From Monocercomonoides exilis (lineage: Eukaryota > Preaxostyla > Oxymonadida > Polymastigidae), in NCBI GenBank assembly GCA_001643675.2, contig LSRY02000051.1:126501-190500 (forward strand): a stretch of 64,000 nucleotides of DNA, written 5' to 3'. The position numbers and the translations under genes were made by a program. This document shows, in pieces, positions 1-11,371 of this stretch. Below the pieces are notes generated by a model that was not told the origin of the DNA, did not search any database, and saw only the letters and a list, made by a program, of their open reading frames with translations. How positions within the stretch are numbered: position 1 is the stretch's first letter; each line of letters opens with the position of its first letter.

Positions 1-3000
1 TTGTAAAATTAATATTTGATTGCTCATGATGAGCATCAGGAGGAGAAAGAGGTTCCACAACTGCTTCCAAATCGAAGGAAATAATGATTTTTTTCAACTT
101 AGAAACATTTATTTTTGGAGATGGTTGCATTGCTGTGCTTTCTTTCCCTTTTTGAGAAGAAACCGTCGCATTTTCGATTGATTGTTTTCGCATTTTGGGA
201 GACTGAAGAAATTGCCCTTTACGTTTTCCCGCATTAAGTTCGTTGATGGGACTCTGCGTCTTTTCTGCTTTATCAATTTTTTTTATTTCTATTTTGTTTG
301 ATGAAGAAGTTTTCGAATTTTCACTTGAAGAAAGTGATATTCCGGAGAAACAAGAAAACCACAATTTCAGCAAACGAAGTAAGGAAGCAATACTCAACAT
401 AGCGGCTTCGCTAGCATCACGAAAAACAGCAGCAGACAACAAGCATTCAGAAAATGATTGCAGAAAAGTAGAATTGAGGAGGAAAAGCAAAGTTATTCCA
501 AGTGAGTCGATTGGATTACCTGGACATCTCAATGAAGATTTGTCATATTCTTTGTGAGTGAAGCTTTTTCCATTCTGAGAATTGAAGTTCATGATTTGTC
601 TTTTCATCTCGTTTTCAAAGCCAAGCAATAGATATGACACGACTTTTATAATTGAACCAACAGCAACAGAAGTATCCGGCGATGATTTCTCAAACAAGCG
701 CAGACGTATTAAAGCTTTCTCGCACAATGGAGAGAAGGAGCCACTTTCAACAAACGAATACTGAACTCCCAGTTCTTTTCTATCAATAGAATTATCCACA
801 CCAGAGGAAGCGGCTTGTTTTGATGCGCTTTTATCCAATTGGCGCAAAGATCCAACATCTTTATGCTCTCTTTGCCTTGTTGGAGTCTTTGCTTCTGCAG
901 ATGCTATTTTCTGAGTCTTGCTTTTAATTCTTGGAGAGGTTAATAAAGAATGTGACTTTAATTTTGATGTTTTCTGTGCACATTCTGGAGTTAACGATAT
1001 TGTATCCTTTGCATCTGTGTCTAATTTTTCAGCAATCGAACTTTTGATGTTCTGTTCATCTACAACAATTGGCTTTTCAGATGAAACATCATTGATTGTA
1101 TCTTGATCTTTTATTCCGAAGAAATGAGTATGAAATGGAGTAATAAAAGAAGAAGGGCGCAACGAAGCAAGACGTTGAGGAGAGCTTGTAGAAAAAGATG
1201 GATTTTTATCTCTTACACTCATAAGATCATTGAACTGTGGAGATGTATTATTCAGTTGTGGAGGATGTGATGAATAAGACTGTGAAAGTGATTGAAGTGA
1301 AGGAGATGGATATTTATTGGTTTTCAGCAACATTCTCTGAAGGCGAATGAAAGACTGATAATCAGTATTTGACAGTGCTATTGTTCTTCTGTGAGAATCA
1401 TCAATTCCAGATATCTTCATGAAAAATGAAGATGGATGCTTTTCTGCTGATGAAGTTGGCTCACAACTTGAAATGTTTGATTCTTCATTCAACTCCAAGT
1501 GACTTATCCTTTCTTTTTCGCTTCTGTTTTCACCATCCTCATTCAACTCAGAACCTTCGGTGCTCCCTTCTCTCATTTTTGATTTCTGTTCAAGTGGCTC
1601 AGCTTCAGATGAATACAATCCAAGATATGAAGAAATATTTGCAATGGCATTCTTCACAGGCTCAGAGATCCACGAGGCATCAACAGCATACGAAGGCTGA
1701 AAAAGTGTACGACGCTGGAAGTCCTCAACTGATGGGAGAGATAAATAAGAAAGTGCACAGAAATGACGGAGAGAATTGCACAAAGCATTGAGAATTGCAA
1801 TCAGCGAATGATGAACAGGCATCTTTTCAGGCTCCTCTATCACATCTGCGGAATTGTCTGTCATCAGATTTGAGAACAGAGATGACGACATTGCTTCTTG
1901 AAGTTTCCTATCCGACTGCTCCAAAATTGATGTTTCTGCTTGTTTGGATTCAGCACATGCAATCTGTGTTGAATGATCCTCGCTGGCAAAGCAGGCAGAG
2001 ATTGTTCTGTAAAAAGAGTTAAATGCAGAAATAATATTTGATTTAGTGAGGTTTGTGAGCTGTGAAGAGAACATGCAAATACGATCAGAAAATGTAACAA
2101 TAGGATGCAAAGGAATAACAGGCGCCTTGATGTTATGAGGAGTGTCTGCTGCTAATGAAGTCTGTTTCAATAAAGCTGTTGAGTTATGCTCAGATGGGGT
2201 GGATGCAACGATAGATGAAGCAGAAGATTCATCTCCTGCAGAGGATGAAGATGAATTGTTTTCACCAATTCCAAAATCTGTTTTTGGTGTCATTTGAACA
2301 TTTCCGCGGCGGAGTTTTGGAGAAACAAGCGAACGTGATCGAAGAACAGAGAAGTTCTGAGGATCGACAATTTGAGGTGAAGATGGCTGTGGATCATAAG
2401 ACAATGAGAAAGCATCTGATTCATCAATAAGACGAGAGATAGAACCAGAAGTTTGCTGCGCATTGCTAAAATTATCCGTTTCGCTTTGATTCAACTTGTC
2501 TGGGAATACAGCATTTGAAGTATCCTCAGCTACATTAGAATTTGTTGTTATGGACATCAATGATTCTATTGCCGCCTTTAAATCTGCTGATGCTGATTGC
2601 TCGTCTGCATTCGCTGTGCTTTCGTCTCTGCTGTCTGAAAGCTTATCTTCACTAATTGGAAGTGCTTTTTTCTTCCCTTTCGCATCGCAGCACACATCAG
2701 AAGGCAAATCAATGCAAGCTTCATTTGATGAACAATTAGATGTGTCGACTTGAGATGCATCCTGCTGCTGCACAAGATCTGTGGAAGAAGATTTTGTTGG
2801 TATCGAATCCACAGAATTGTCAGAAGAAGCTTTCAGAGGTGACATTGCTGTTGCACTTTCACCTCTTTCATTGCATTCATTTGTTGTTTCTTGATTTGCA
2901 GTAAATGGTCCATTCATAGAAGAAGTTGTGTCTTTAACAAGATTTTCTTTTAATTCAGAAAGTGCATTCATTTCATCATTTGCAGGTAAGAAAAGAGGAT

Positions 3001-6000
3001 GTGTCTGGAAACACTGCAAAGTTGTGCAAATTGCATCCAATAATGATGAGGCAAGCGTGTTCGAAGAGCATTTTTCCTCATCACAAGAATTATGAATAGT
3101 ATCTTCAGTACCAGGTGTTGACGACGGATTACCCTTTTCACTGCTTTTTTCTGCTTTGCTTTTCTCTGAATTTTTGTCTGAGCTGTCATTCAAACATTGG
3201 TCGCTGCTGCATTCGTTGGCTGTCTTGTTGATCAATGCAGCGGAAGAGCCTCTGAAGAAAAGGGAGAGAATATTCGAAGCAGAGCAAAGTAGCAAAGAAA
3301 GAGTTTGTGCCAATATGTTCACCATCGGGGCAGACAGCCGGAGAGGAATGGGTGGAGTGTCAGTTGAAAGATAGTTTGGAGAACGTGCCTGTGAACGAGG
3401 AAGAGTAAAGCTTTGGAGAGAATGTGCAGTTTGCAGTGCTTCTTCCGACAGTTCTTGTTCGGATGCTTGCTTGCCATCAATTTTATTGGTTAATTCTTCC
3501 ATTTCTGAATCATTATGCTGAGTGTTCATACCAAATGGAAGTATGTTCCTATGAAGATTCTTATTGTTGTTCAAAAGAGTTATCGCAAGTTTTATTATCC
3601 TGTCGCAAGATGCCCGATCAGAAAAGACCAGCTCCAATGGGAATTCCGAAAGAAGCGAAACAAACATTGACAGTGCCGTTGAAAATGACACAAACGATGA
3701 GAAATCGTGTGTGAGCAATGCAGATCTGGATGAATGAACATAACTTGTTTCGGAAGAAGAAGAAGAAGAAGCAGAAGCAGAAGCAGATTCACATGTTGGC
3801 AGATGACACTCTTCGGAATCACCTTCACAAACTGTCCAATATTTGGTGCCATTCACAACTTCAGCAGCAATAAGTTCACAGACATCCAGAACAGCACTCA
3901 GACACAAAGACAGCTGATCTTCAGAACGTGATGAAGATGTACAATGAGAAGAAGAGCAGAGCGACTTTTCTGAAACAAGTGATGAAGAGGAAGAGACAGA
4001 AACTGAAGCTGATGCAGATGATAAAGAAGACGCAGACTCAGAAGCAGCAGCAGCAGCAGCAGAAGAAGAAGAAGAAGAAGATGATGATGATGATGAAACA
4101 TGTATGAAGAATCTCAGCGTCATAACTGCATCCAACACAAAGCGCAAAAAGAGCTGAGAGCAAGGTGAATATAACAATGCGGATGTCAGTGATGGCCGTT
4201 TTTGAGGCGAGCCAGTCTCATCAAATGGTGCAGCTGTCAAATTGAACGGAAGCGCCCTGCTTCGTTTTTTCTGCTGCTTTTCGGAGATTCTCTGCTGATT
4301 CCGCTCGTTCTGCTCTGCGACAGCAGACGAGGTGAATAAAAAGGGAGAAGACGCCGACATTTCACTGGCAAATGGAGAAGAGCCTGAGAACGACAATGTT
4401 TGAGAAGAGAAGGACTGGATGGTGCGTGTTGGAGACTCAACAATTGGCAGCCTAAATTGTAAATGCAGAGTGCCAAAGGGAACAAGCGATGCCTCCGAAT
4501 GAATGATTGCACTGCGAGAATTCAAAGCAGATGCAGCTGATGAAGATGAAGAGGAGGAAGCAGACGGGAAGGGAGACGCAGGAGGAAGATAAAAGCGAAC
4601 TGTCTCGGCTGATTCAGCTGAGTCAGACAAATTTGTGGGCTCGTCAACTTCTGTGCGGATGTGGAGCTTTTGCTGCTTAACTGGAGAAGAAGTGAAGTTG
4701 AATGAAAGAGGACGAGATGAATAGAAATTGGTGGCAGATGTATCAGAATAGGTTTTAGCATCTATTGTTCCACTTAACGGAGCATTCACATCAAAAGTAT
4801 CATCAAAAGCAGGCAGCATATCCATTTCATCCACTTCATCAATTTCAGCTCCAAACAGATAATCGTCTGTGACAGAAGCATCGTCTCTCTCAAAGAGATC
4901 TTCCTCTTTGAACTTTCCATCCATCCTTGCCTTTGTCTCTTTAGCGTCTTTTCCGCCTGTTCGTCTGCTCTGCTCCTTCGCCAACTCAACTTCTTCTTTG
5001 TGTCTCCGCCGCTCTGCTTTCTTCTCTGCCTCTTCTTCGCGTGCTGCCAGAATCCACTTCCTCTGCTTTCTCCTCCACTTCCTCTGCCTCCGCTGCTGGC
5101 TCTCCCACTCTGCAGACACCAACATGCCCCAGAGCTCTCCCTCTGCACACTGCTGCACGATGTTCATCAGATGCCAGTGGAAGTTCTTAATCTCGCTGGA
5201 CATCACACGGCATTGCACACAGCACGATGTGCTCCCCACTTTAATATCTTCTTTGTTTTCTTTGTTTTCTTTGCCTTCATTTTCTTTTTTGTCTTCTCTG
5301 TGAATCGGGTGGATGCCAATTCGACACATCGACGTGGACAGTGCAAGCGAAGTCCGCTCGATGTGAGTGGATAGAAGAGATTCTGTCTCAAACGGAGAAG
5401 ACAACACGCTCTGCACAAAACACGTTGACGAGACAGGAGGAAAGTTAGACGATGAATACAACGCTGATGAAGTGGATGGATAAAGCGGATTAGCCAGTTT
5501 GGGGCAGACTTCAACATCGTCTTCTTTGTCTTCTGCTCTTTCTGCTTCTTTTTCTTTTCTCCTTTTGTTTTCTTTGTCTTCCTCGCTTTCATCAAGAATT
5601 CTTGCTTTTCTCTTCTTTTCTGTCTCTTCTTTCTGCATCTGCCTCTTTTCTGCTCTTTCTCTCTTCCTTTTATCTCTTTTTTGGCTTCTCGTATGCTTTT
5701 CCTTTGAACGCTGCATCAAACAGTAATCACAGCTGAAGAATGAACGAAGGGACACAATCAAAAAGAACAGCGAAGCATCTGCTGGTGAAAGAGAGCGTAT
5801 TTTTGATGTTCCTTCTTCATTGTCTGGCTGGGCATCACATTTGCATCTATCATCCATTCCCTCTTCAGCTGCATTTGGAGTAATCAGAGACAGCAGAAGT
5901 GCCAGCAGCATTTCAGTCTGAGGAGGAAGTGAAGTGAATGAAGACGAAGACGAAGACGGAGACGGGCACTGTGAAATGAGCGACCGGCGCAGTATTCGAA

Positions 6001-8032
6001 GGAGAGAGACAGCTGCTGGGCGTATCAGCGATGTCGCAAAGGAGGTGTTTGAATGCTCTGAGGCTGATCTGCTTTCCTCTTCCAGCTGCTTTTGCTGTGA
6101 GATGCCTCGCACAAAGTGGAGGACTCCATCAACCAGCAGTGGCAGAAGAGACTGAGCAGTTGGTATTTCAGCCAATGGAGAAGAAGAGACAGGAAGTGGA
6201 GTGATTGTGCGATCTAGAAGAAGGAGAATGTTTGCGAGCAGCGGAAGAGACGAAGGAAAGGCAAAGAGAAGCGATGGGACCACATTCAGCACATCTGCCA
6301 CAGCAACAAGAGAGCCCAGCGAAGAAGAAGGGGCGGAGGGAAATAGAGATTCTGGTGTGATGGTTGGGATGGGCTCAGAAAGAGAGAGGACAGCCTGTGA
6401 GTCGATGTGAAGGACGCTCTGCATGTCGAACGGGAGAAGATAAAGAGACGAAATCCACCTCAGAATTTTCGAGCTCAAAAGAGGGAACATCGAGAAGGAC
6501 AGAAACACCAGCGCAGACGCCAGGAGCTTCTGCAGGCTGTGCTTCGGCAGCAGGACGAGCTGAAGATTGTCGACGATAAAAAGAGCCTCAACAGTCAAGT
6601 TGAGCAGCTTCACAACACATCGCGGGACAGCCACGCCGCATACAACCTCTGCAGCCATCAGGCGCTTGACGGCGTGTGCTTCTCTCTTTCTTCTCTCCTT
6701 CTGCGCATCGGTGACTGAGACGTGTGTCATCTGCGTCTGCGAAAGAAGGCTCCGCGAATACATCGAAGGCGAACGGCAGGGCGAAGCGAACGAGTTGTCG
6801 AGAGGAGAAAAGGGGGAGGAGCACAAAGGAGACTGAGTAGACCGGCGAGAAGGTGTGGAGGCTGGTGAGGGAGACATCATCGTCTGGACATATGAGAATG
6901 CTGATCCTTTTGGCGAGCGCTGAAGACACTCGAACTTCGAATCGTCTGAAATGGAGCTTGCAAACGGTGATTTGATGGATTCTGCAGCTGATGACAGAGG
7001 CGTTGGAATGTCTCCTGGTGAAACTGGCGATGCTGAATTTTGTGATGTAGATGCACCTTTCTTTACCTTTTTGAGCTTTTCTCGATCATCTTTAATAAAT
7101 CCGAGTCGTTTTAAAACTTCAACAAGTGTTTTGTTGGATTTGCTGATTGGAGAGGCATTTTGGTTTTGATTTGTTTGATTTCCTTGCTTCCGCTTTTCCT
7201 TTTCGATATCTGCTTTTCCTTTAATTTCTCCTTTCTGTTTTTTCCGCTCTTCCTCCATAACTTGTATGATTGTGTCGCTTCCTTCATTTACACATACATC
7301 AAGCAGCCTAACTATATCACTAAATTGCTGGATCAAATCAGTTTTTGAAATATCAAAAAATGGATTTCGTTTTTCTGGAATTCTTTCCACTTGAGGAATC
7401 AAAGTTGGCTGAGTGAATGGAGAATGAATTGGCGAAGGTATTTTTGGAGAAGGTTTAACTCGAAGTTGAGTTTGTTCCACTTGGACGGGCTGATCTTCAG
7501 TATCCGCATTATTTATAAATGGAGAATGCGAACATTCATCAGCTTCAATAATTGGATCGATTGACTGAGGATCTTCCATTGGAGATGGCAGAAGAGGAGA
7601 AAGTGGAATTTCAGGAGGAAGAGTAGGTGTTGTGAAAGTTAACAAAGGCGGAGAATATGGCGATGGAGGCGGCAAAGGGGAACCTGGAATGAGATGAAGA
7701 CTGCTGTGAGTTGATGAAGGAGTTAGTGAAGGAGTTTTGCTTGGTGAAAGAATTGGTGGAGTTTGAAGTACTTCTTGCATTTTTCGATGAATTTCTTCAA
7801 GAATTTCTTGACCAGAATCATCTTGTTGATCGTCTTCTTGGCATGTTTGTAAGGAATCAAGAGTAAGAAAAGGACGATGGGATTTTAATGGACTTACAGA
7901 ATCGTGCTTTTCTTGTTGTTCAAGAGTTTCATCCAAGCACAATCCTTCATCCATTTGCTCAGATTCTGATGGTTGATTTTGTTGAGAATTATTAGATTGC
8001 GATGAACCCTCCGGCGATGAGGGCGAAATCAT
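1..8032 (-). CDS. Giant Ser/Pro-rich protein, at least 2677 aa, 3' end outside window
   Basis: Translating the minus strand from the ATG at 8032-8030 gives one frame with no stop down to base 2, so at least 2677 codons without an intron; the C-terminus lies beyond the left edge. The first 440 or so residues are disordered and rich in Ser-Pro pairs (many SP/TP sites). A hydrophobic, helix-rich stretch follows near residues 465-690. Two strongly basic/acidic Lys-Arg-Glu segments near 775-815 and 970-1020 look like coiled coils or long helices. Poly-Ser/Ala tracts occur near 1314-1330 and 1414-1427, and long acidic or Ser-rich linkers after that. I recognise no domain. The start was chosen because it is the first ATG of the frame and is followed at once by coding-like composition. 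The PCIF1-like gene diverges from it about 200 bp away. A large scaffold or regulatory protein is possible, but I assign no function. Confidence 0.85.
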   Translation of the reverse strand, partial: MISPSSPEGSSQSNNSQQNQPSESEQMDEGLCLDETLEQQEKHDSVSPLKSHRPFLTLDSLQTCQEDDQQDDSGQEILEEIHRKMQEVLQTPPILSPSKTPSLTPSSTHSSLHLIPGSPLPPPSPYSPPLLTFTTPTLPPEIPLSPLLPSPMEDPQSIDPIIEADECSHSPFINNADTEDQPVQVEQTQLRVKPSPKIPSPIHSPFTQPTLIPQVERIPEKRNPFFDISKTDLIQQFSDIVRLLDVCVNEGSDTIIQVMEEERKKQKGEIKGKADIEKEKRKQGNQTNQNQNASPISKSNKTLVEVLKRLGFIKDDREKLKKVKKGASTSQNSASPVSPGDIPTPLSSAAESIKSPFASSISDDSKFECLQRSPKGSAFSYVQTMMSPSPASTPSRRSTQSPLCSSPFSPLDNSFASPCRSPSMYSRSLLSQTQMTHVSVTDAQKERRKREAHAVKRLMAAEVVCGVAVPRCVVKLLNLTVEALFIVDNLQLVLLPKHSLQKLLASALVFLSFSMFPLLSSKILRWISSLYLLPFDMQSVLHIDSQAVLSLSEPIPTITPESLFPSAPSSSLGSLVAVADVLNVVPSLLFAFPSSLPLLANILLLLDRTITPLPVSSSPLAEIPTAQSLLPLLVDGVLHFVRGISQQKQLEEESRSASEHSNTSFATSLIRPAAVSLLRILRRSLISQCPSPSSSSSSFTSLPPQTEMLLALLLSLITPNAAEEGMDDRCKCDAQPDNEEGTSKIRSLSPADASLFFLIVSLRSFFSCDYCLMQRSKEKHTRSQKRDKRKRERAEKRQMQKEETEKKRKARILDESEEDKENKRRKEKEAERAEDKEDDVEVCPKLANPLYPSTSSALYSSSNFPPVSSTCFVQSVLSSPFETESLLSTHIERTSLALSTSMCRIGIHPIHREDKKENEGKENKENKEDIKVGSTSCCVQCRVMSSEIKNFHWHLMNIVQQCAEGELWGMLVSAEWESQQRRQRKWRRKQRKWILAAREEEAEKKAERRRHKEEVELAKEQSRRTGGKDAKETKARMDGKFKEEDLFERDDASVTDDYLFGAEIDEVDEMDMLPAFDDTFDVNAPLSGTIDAKTYSDTSATNFYSSRPLSFNFTSSPVKQQKLHIRTEVDEPTNLSDSAESAETVRFYLPPASPFPSASSSSSSSAASALNSRSAIIHSEASLVPFGTLHLQFRLPIVESPTRTIQSFSSQTLSFSGSSPFASEMSASSPFLFTSSAVAEQNERNQQRISEKQQKKRSRALPFNLTAAPFDETGSPQKRPSLTSALLYSPCSQLFLRFVLDAVMTLRFFIHVSSSSSSSSSSSSAAAAAASESASSLSSASASVSVSSSSSLVSEKSLCSSSHCTSSSRSEDQLSLCLSAVLDVCELIAAEVVNGTKYWTVCEGDSEECHLPTCESASASASSSSSSETSYVHSSRSALLTHDFSSFVSFSTALSMFVSLLSEFPLELVFSDRASCDRIIKLAITLLNNNKNLHRNILPFGMNTQHNDSEMEELTNKIDGKQASEQELSEEALQTAHSLQSFTLPRSQARSPNYLSTDTPPIPLRLSAPMVNILAQTLSLLLCSASNILSLFFRGSSAALINKTANECSSDQCLNDSSDKNSEKSKAEKSSEKGNPSSTPGTEDTIHNSCDEEKCSSNTLASSLLDAICTTLQCFQTHPLFLPANDEMNALSELKENLVKDTTSSMNGPFTANQETTNECNERGESATAMSPLKASSDNSVDSIPTKSSSTDLVQQQDASQVDTSNCSSNEACIDLPSDVCCDAKGKKKALPISEDKLSDSRDESTANADEQSASADLKAAIESLMSITTNSNVAEDTSNAVFPDKLNQSETDNFSNAQQTSGSISRLIDESDAFSLSYDPQPSSPQIVDPQNFSVLRSRSLVSPKLRRGNVQMTPKTDFGIGENNSSSSSAGDESSASSIVASTPSEHNSTALLKQTSLAADTPHNIKAPVIPLHPIVTFSDRICMFSSQLTNLTKSNIISAFNSFYRTISACFASEDHSTQIACAESKQAETSILEQSDRKLQEAMSSSLFSNLMTDNSADVIEEPEKMPVHHSLIAILNALCNSLRHFCALSYLSLPSVEDFQRRTLFQPSYAVDASWISEPVKNAIANISSYLGLYSSEAEPLEQKSKMREGSTEGSELNEDGENRSEKERISHLELNEESNISSCEPTSSAEKHPSSFFMKISGIDDSHRRTIALSNTDYQSFIRLQRMLLKTNKYPSPSLQSLSQSYSSHPPQLNNTSPQFNDLMSVRDKNPSFSTSSPQRLASLRPSSFITPFHTHFFGIKDQDTINDVSSEKPIVVDEQNIKSSIAEKLDTDAKDTISLTPECAQKTSKLKSHSLLTSPRIKSKTQKIASAEAKTPTRQREHKDVGSLRQLDKSASKQAASSGVDNSIDRKELGVQYSFVESGSFSPLCEKALIRLRLFEKSSPDTSVAVGSIIKVVSYLLLGFENEMKRQIMNFNSQNGKSFTHKEYDKSSLRCPGNPIDSLGITLLFLLNSTFLQSFSECLLSAAVFRDASEAAMLSIASLLRLLKLWFSCFSGISLSSSENSKTSSSNKIEIKKIDKAEKTQSPINELNAGKRKGQFLQSPKMRKQSIENATVSSQKGKESTAMQPSPKINVSKLKKIIISFDLEAVVEPLSPPDAHHEQSNINFT

Positions 8033-8232
8033 TTAAAGAAATGATCAATATTTACCATCATACGAAAAATTCATTTTCAAAAAAATATTTTATTATCCAA
8101 GAAGTGCAAAATATGTTGGAAAAAATTGTTGATTTTTTTTACAAAGATTTTATTCTGAAAAATTTTCAATATATAACAAAATTCTTTCAAAAATTTTGGA
8201 ACATTTGGAGATTCCGCGTTATTACAGCACAA
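8033..8232. promoter_or_regulatory. Shared 5' intergenic spacer (bidirectional promoter region)
   Basis: About 200 bp of AT-rich sequence separates the divergent start codons of the giant minus-strand gene (8032) and the PCIF1-like plus-strand gene (8233 as proposed). Both promoters must lie here or inside the 5' coding ends. I see no clear TATA-like or initiator motif, so this is positional inference only. Confidence 0.4.
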
Positions 8233-10844
8233 ATGTCCAAAGAAGATGATGAAAATTTGGTAAGGAAAATGACGCCATATCTTTCATTTTTGGAATATGC
8301 AAAAATTTCAAGTCTTCGAAGCAAATTCGCTGGTGTTTTATTTATTAATTTTTCATTGATCTAAATTATAACACTGAAATAAAATCATTTTATCAGAAAA
8401 ATGTTTCGACATTTTACAAGTTCCGCCGCCACCAGAAACATTTAATCGCTGGCTTTATGAACAAGTTGGGCAGTATCCATCACGGCAAACGACATGTGAT
8501 CCTCTTCTCAAATGGCCACAATGTGCAAGTCAAACATCTGTGATTAAGCGAGAGTTATATGCAGTTATGCCTTGCAGAATGTATCCTTTTGAAAATTGCA
8601 GTGAGATTGATCAAATCATAAACATATATCAGTTTGAAAAAAGTTATATTCTTATCAAAAGTTTTTATAATCTGATTAAAGAAAACTCCAAAAGTTTTCA
8701 AACATCTGGATTGGAAAAGTGAAAAAAATTGTTGCTGCTACTTCAACAACGGAGCAGAAAGACGATTCAAACTGTTCTTTAGTGTGCTTTGCAATTAAAA
8801 CTTTTCGATTTTGCAATTTTTTGTTTTAGCTATCGAAGCTCAACGAATTGTCGGAAAAGCTCTCTAAGCTAAAAACTCAATTTCCAGCTAGAGGCAAAAA
8901 AGGAGATTTTTCAGCAATTGCAGCTGAAGTGACAAGATTTCACTCTGAAATAAGCACAACTTTAGCAAAAATATTTGAAAGCAAAGTCAATGAGCTGTGC
9001 GCTTGGCTTGAAAATGAAGGACTCAAAATTACACAAGAAGTTGATGCAGCAGCCGAGGAAGAAGCACACAGATTGAAGTTAATTGAAAGCGGAGGCGAGG
9101 CAAACGTGAAAGATGAAGAAAAGACTGAGCATAAAGAAAAAGAACAAAGCAACGAATGCATCGACATTGAGAAAAAGAAGAAGAGAAGGCGAACAGCTGA
9201 GCTAACCGAGACTGAAGAGGTTGATGAAGAGGATTTAACATCAAAGCGATGTTCCACGAAATCTGAAGCTGGGCTAAGAACAGTATGCAAGCACGAAGGA
9301 AATGCTCTACATAAAAAAACAAGTTGCGCAGTTTGCGTTTTATTTTTCATTTTGATCTATTCTGTTTTATTTGACTTTATTTGACTTTATAAATATTTTC
9401 CACAACATACACTTTTTATCTAATTATTCTCCGTTATCTGTTAAAATTTGTATGATTTTAATTTCATTGGGACAAAATAATACGCAAATCTATCCATTTT
9501 TTGAAGCATTATGTGAAGTGCGATGAAAGCAGTCGGAATTACGTTCAATTGAAGCTGTATGAAGTTGAACATAAATCACAGAGGTCGAAGCTGTTGGACA
9601 CGATTGTCTGCCAAAAGTGTGTTATTATGCTTTGGATTAATCTTTTTTTTCAAAGTGATTCATTTTGTTAATGTTCAGAGAAATGGCTGTTCGGCTGAGG
9701 CAGCTGCATGAATTGACTGGAATCAAACTGAAAGAGAATACTGTTTGCATTCCATTCATTCAATTGTCGTTGTTCGATTCAAATATTGATGACTAATGAA
9801 TTTCTGCCTCGCATTTTTTTTTATAATTTCCATTTCCAATTAAATGAAATAGATTGAATGGCAATCGAAGCTAACAGATCGAATGTATTGTCTGATCAGC
9901 AGATATCAAACCCTTCAAATAAAAGGCGAGGGAAGGGGATTCCAGTGGGGCTGCCCTGACCCGTTCATGGCATTTTTGAATCAAAAGTTTTCTTGCAACT
10001 GCGAAGTGTGAATATTGTTCACCTATTTTTTTTTCAAACAAATTTTTGTTTATTTATTCTGCTTGATAATTTCATGTACTATTTAAGTGCTTTGCTTCTC
10101 CTCTGAATTGCTATTGCACAACATTCTTCAGTGCTTTTCCTGATGTTGACTGGCCGTTTGGTTCAAAAGGATCGTTTTTTGATGCAATCCATCAGAATAA
10201 AATCACGGAGGTTTTTTTCCAAACATCTTTATATCATATTTTTAAATGTAGTCCATTTTTTTTTTAAAATTTTTAAACAATTTCTTTCTCATCATTCAAT
10301 AAATGAAACAAAACACACTCAATCACAGGGAACATACCAAGTGAACCCTCCCTTCCAGGAAGGTGTGATGGAGCGAATGAGCAATGCTTTGAATGCAGCA
10401 CTCGAACACGCCCAGACACATCACTCCTCCCTCCGCTTTGTGGTGGTCATTCCTGACTGGTCTGACTGCACATGCATCAAAAACCTGCTCCACTCGCCCT
10501 TTTTGAGTGGCGAATGTGCTCTGCTCCAGCAGGACCATGCGTTCATCCAGAGATATTCGCTCTCTCCGTGGGAAGAGCCTGCACAGCCTCACTTCATTCA
10601 GACTGGAAACTCTCATTTGTTTCTGCTGGAAACTGAGCAGGCAGTGAATGACTGCATTCCATCTATTGAGACTTCTGAAGCTTCTGTTTCTTCTTCTTCT
10701 TCTGATTCTGATTCTTCATCAGCCACACCCAGTTCATCGAGCACACCAAGCGCCACCTCGTCTGATGCACTCAAATTGAAGCGTGCACAGCATTGGGCAA
10801 AGGTAAAGCCTGGTCTTTGCAGCTCGTTTGCAAAGCCGAAATAG
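8233..10844 (+). CDS. PCIF1/CAPAM-like mRNA cap adenosine N6-methyltransferase, multi-exon
   Basis: PCIF1 (CAPAM) methylates N6 of the 2'-O-methyladenosine next to the m7G cap, using S-adenosylmethionine, in the nucleus. Hallmarks seen: RYQTLQ followed by a Gly/Phe-Gln stretch, CFASPLNCY, FPDVDWPFGSKGSFFD, and the catalytic NPPF in GTYQVNPPF, then VVVIPDW. Proposed exons: 8233-8330, 8396 to about 8582, 8695-8781, 8830-9282, 9507-9616, 9679-9742, 9853-10005, 10088-10210, 10329-10844; from 8695 on the lengths keep one frame. All those introns are GT-AG, 48-224 nt. The second exon end (8560-8694) is unresolved. The first exon could also splice at GTAAGG (8260). The lysine/glutamate-rich segment at 9060-9240 is a linker. 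After the catalytic core comes a Ser-rich tail ending in TAG. No WW domain is visible; in the animal enzyme it sits at the N-terminus. Identity is firm, the N-terminus is not. Confidence 0.85.
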
Positions 10845-11371
10845 GATTTTATGCTTTTCTTTTTTTATTCACTTCACATTCACACATTTTTATCTGTTAT
10901 TCATTTCGTTTTTGTTTTCATTCACAAACAGAAGAAAATAATTTGTTCACAGAAAAAACTAGCAAATCATAATATTGATGATAATTTCAGCCATTTCGAT
11001 GAAAAAGCCAAAGAAAAAGATATGGCGATTTGTTTCAAACGGTTTGTGAATTGAAAAGGAAAAAAAAATGTAGCAATTTACAAAGAGAACGCATTAAGAA
11101 GGACAAAATGCGAATAAAAGAATTCTTAGCTGTTAAAAGGATGGGAGAAATAACTCAGAGCAAGTTATTTTAGATGAATTAGAAGAAACAGTGATAAAAC
11201 GAATAAATAATAACAAAGATAATTAAGATTATTTGAAAACTCCAAAATTGTAATGGAAAAGATATTATCAAACTCCTTTGAAAATAATAGAAAAGAAAAA
11301 GAAAAGACAAATTTTCATAATGTCAATACGCACGATTTCACAAAAATACAATAAATTTATAATTTTAAGGA
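10845..11371. other. Intergenic spacer between convergent genes
   Basis: 527 bp separating the stop of the PCIF1-like gene (plus) from the stop of the RalGAP-like gene (minus). It is AT-rich and A-rich on the plus strand after 11050. Short open frames here lack coding character. It must hold both 3' UTRs and polyadenylation sites; no distinct signal can be singled out. Confidence 0.6.

Noticed and set aside
8002-8364. A 120-codon plus frame starting at 8002 as the PCIF1-like N-terminus
   Set aside because: It would overlap the start of the giant minus-strand gene, and its first 75 residues are AT-driven Phe/Lys-rich sequence; the ATG at 8233 gives a more coding-like start.
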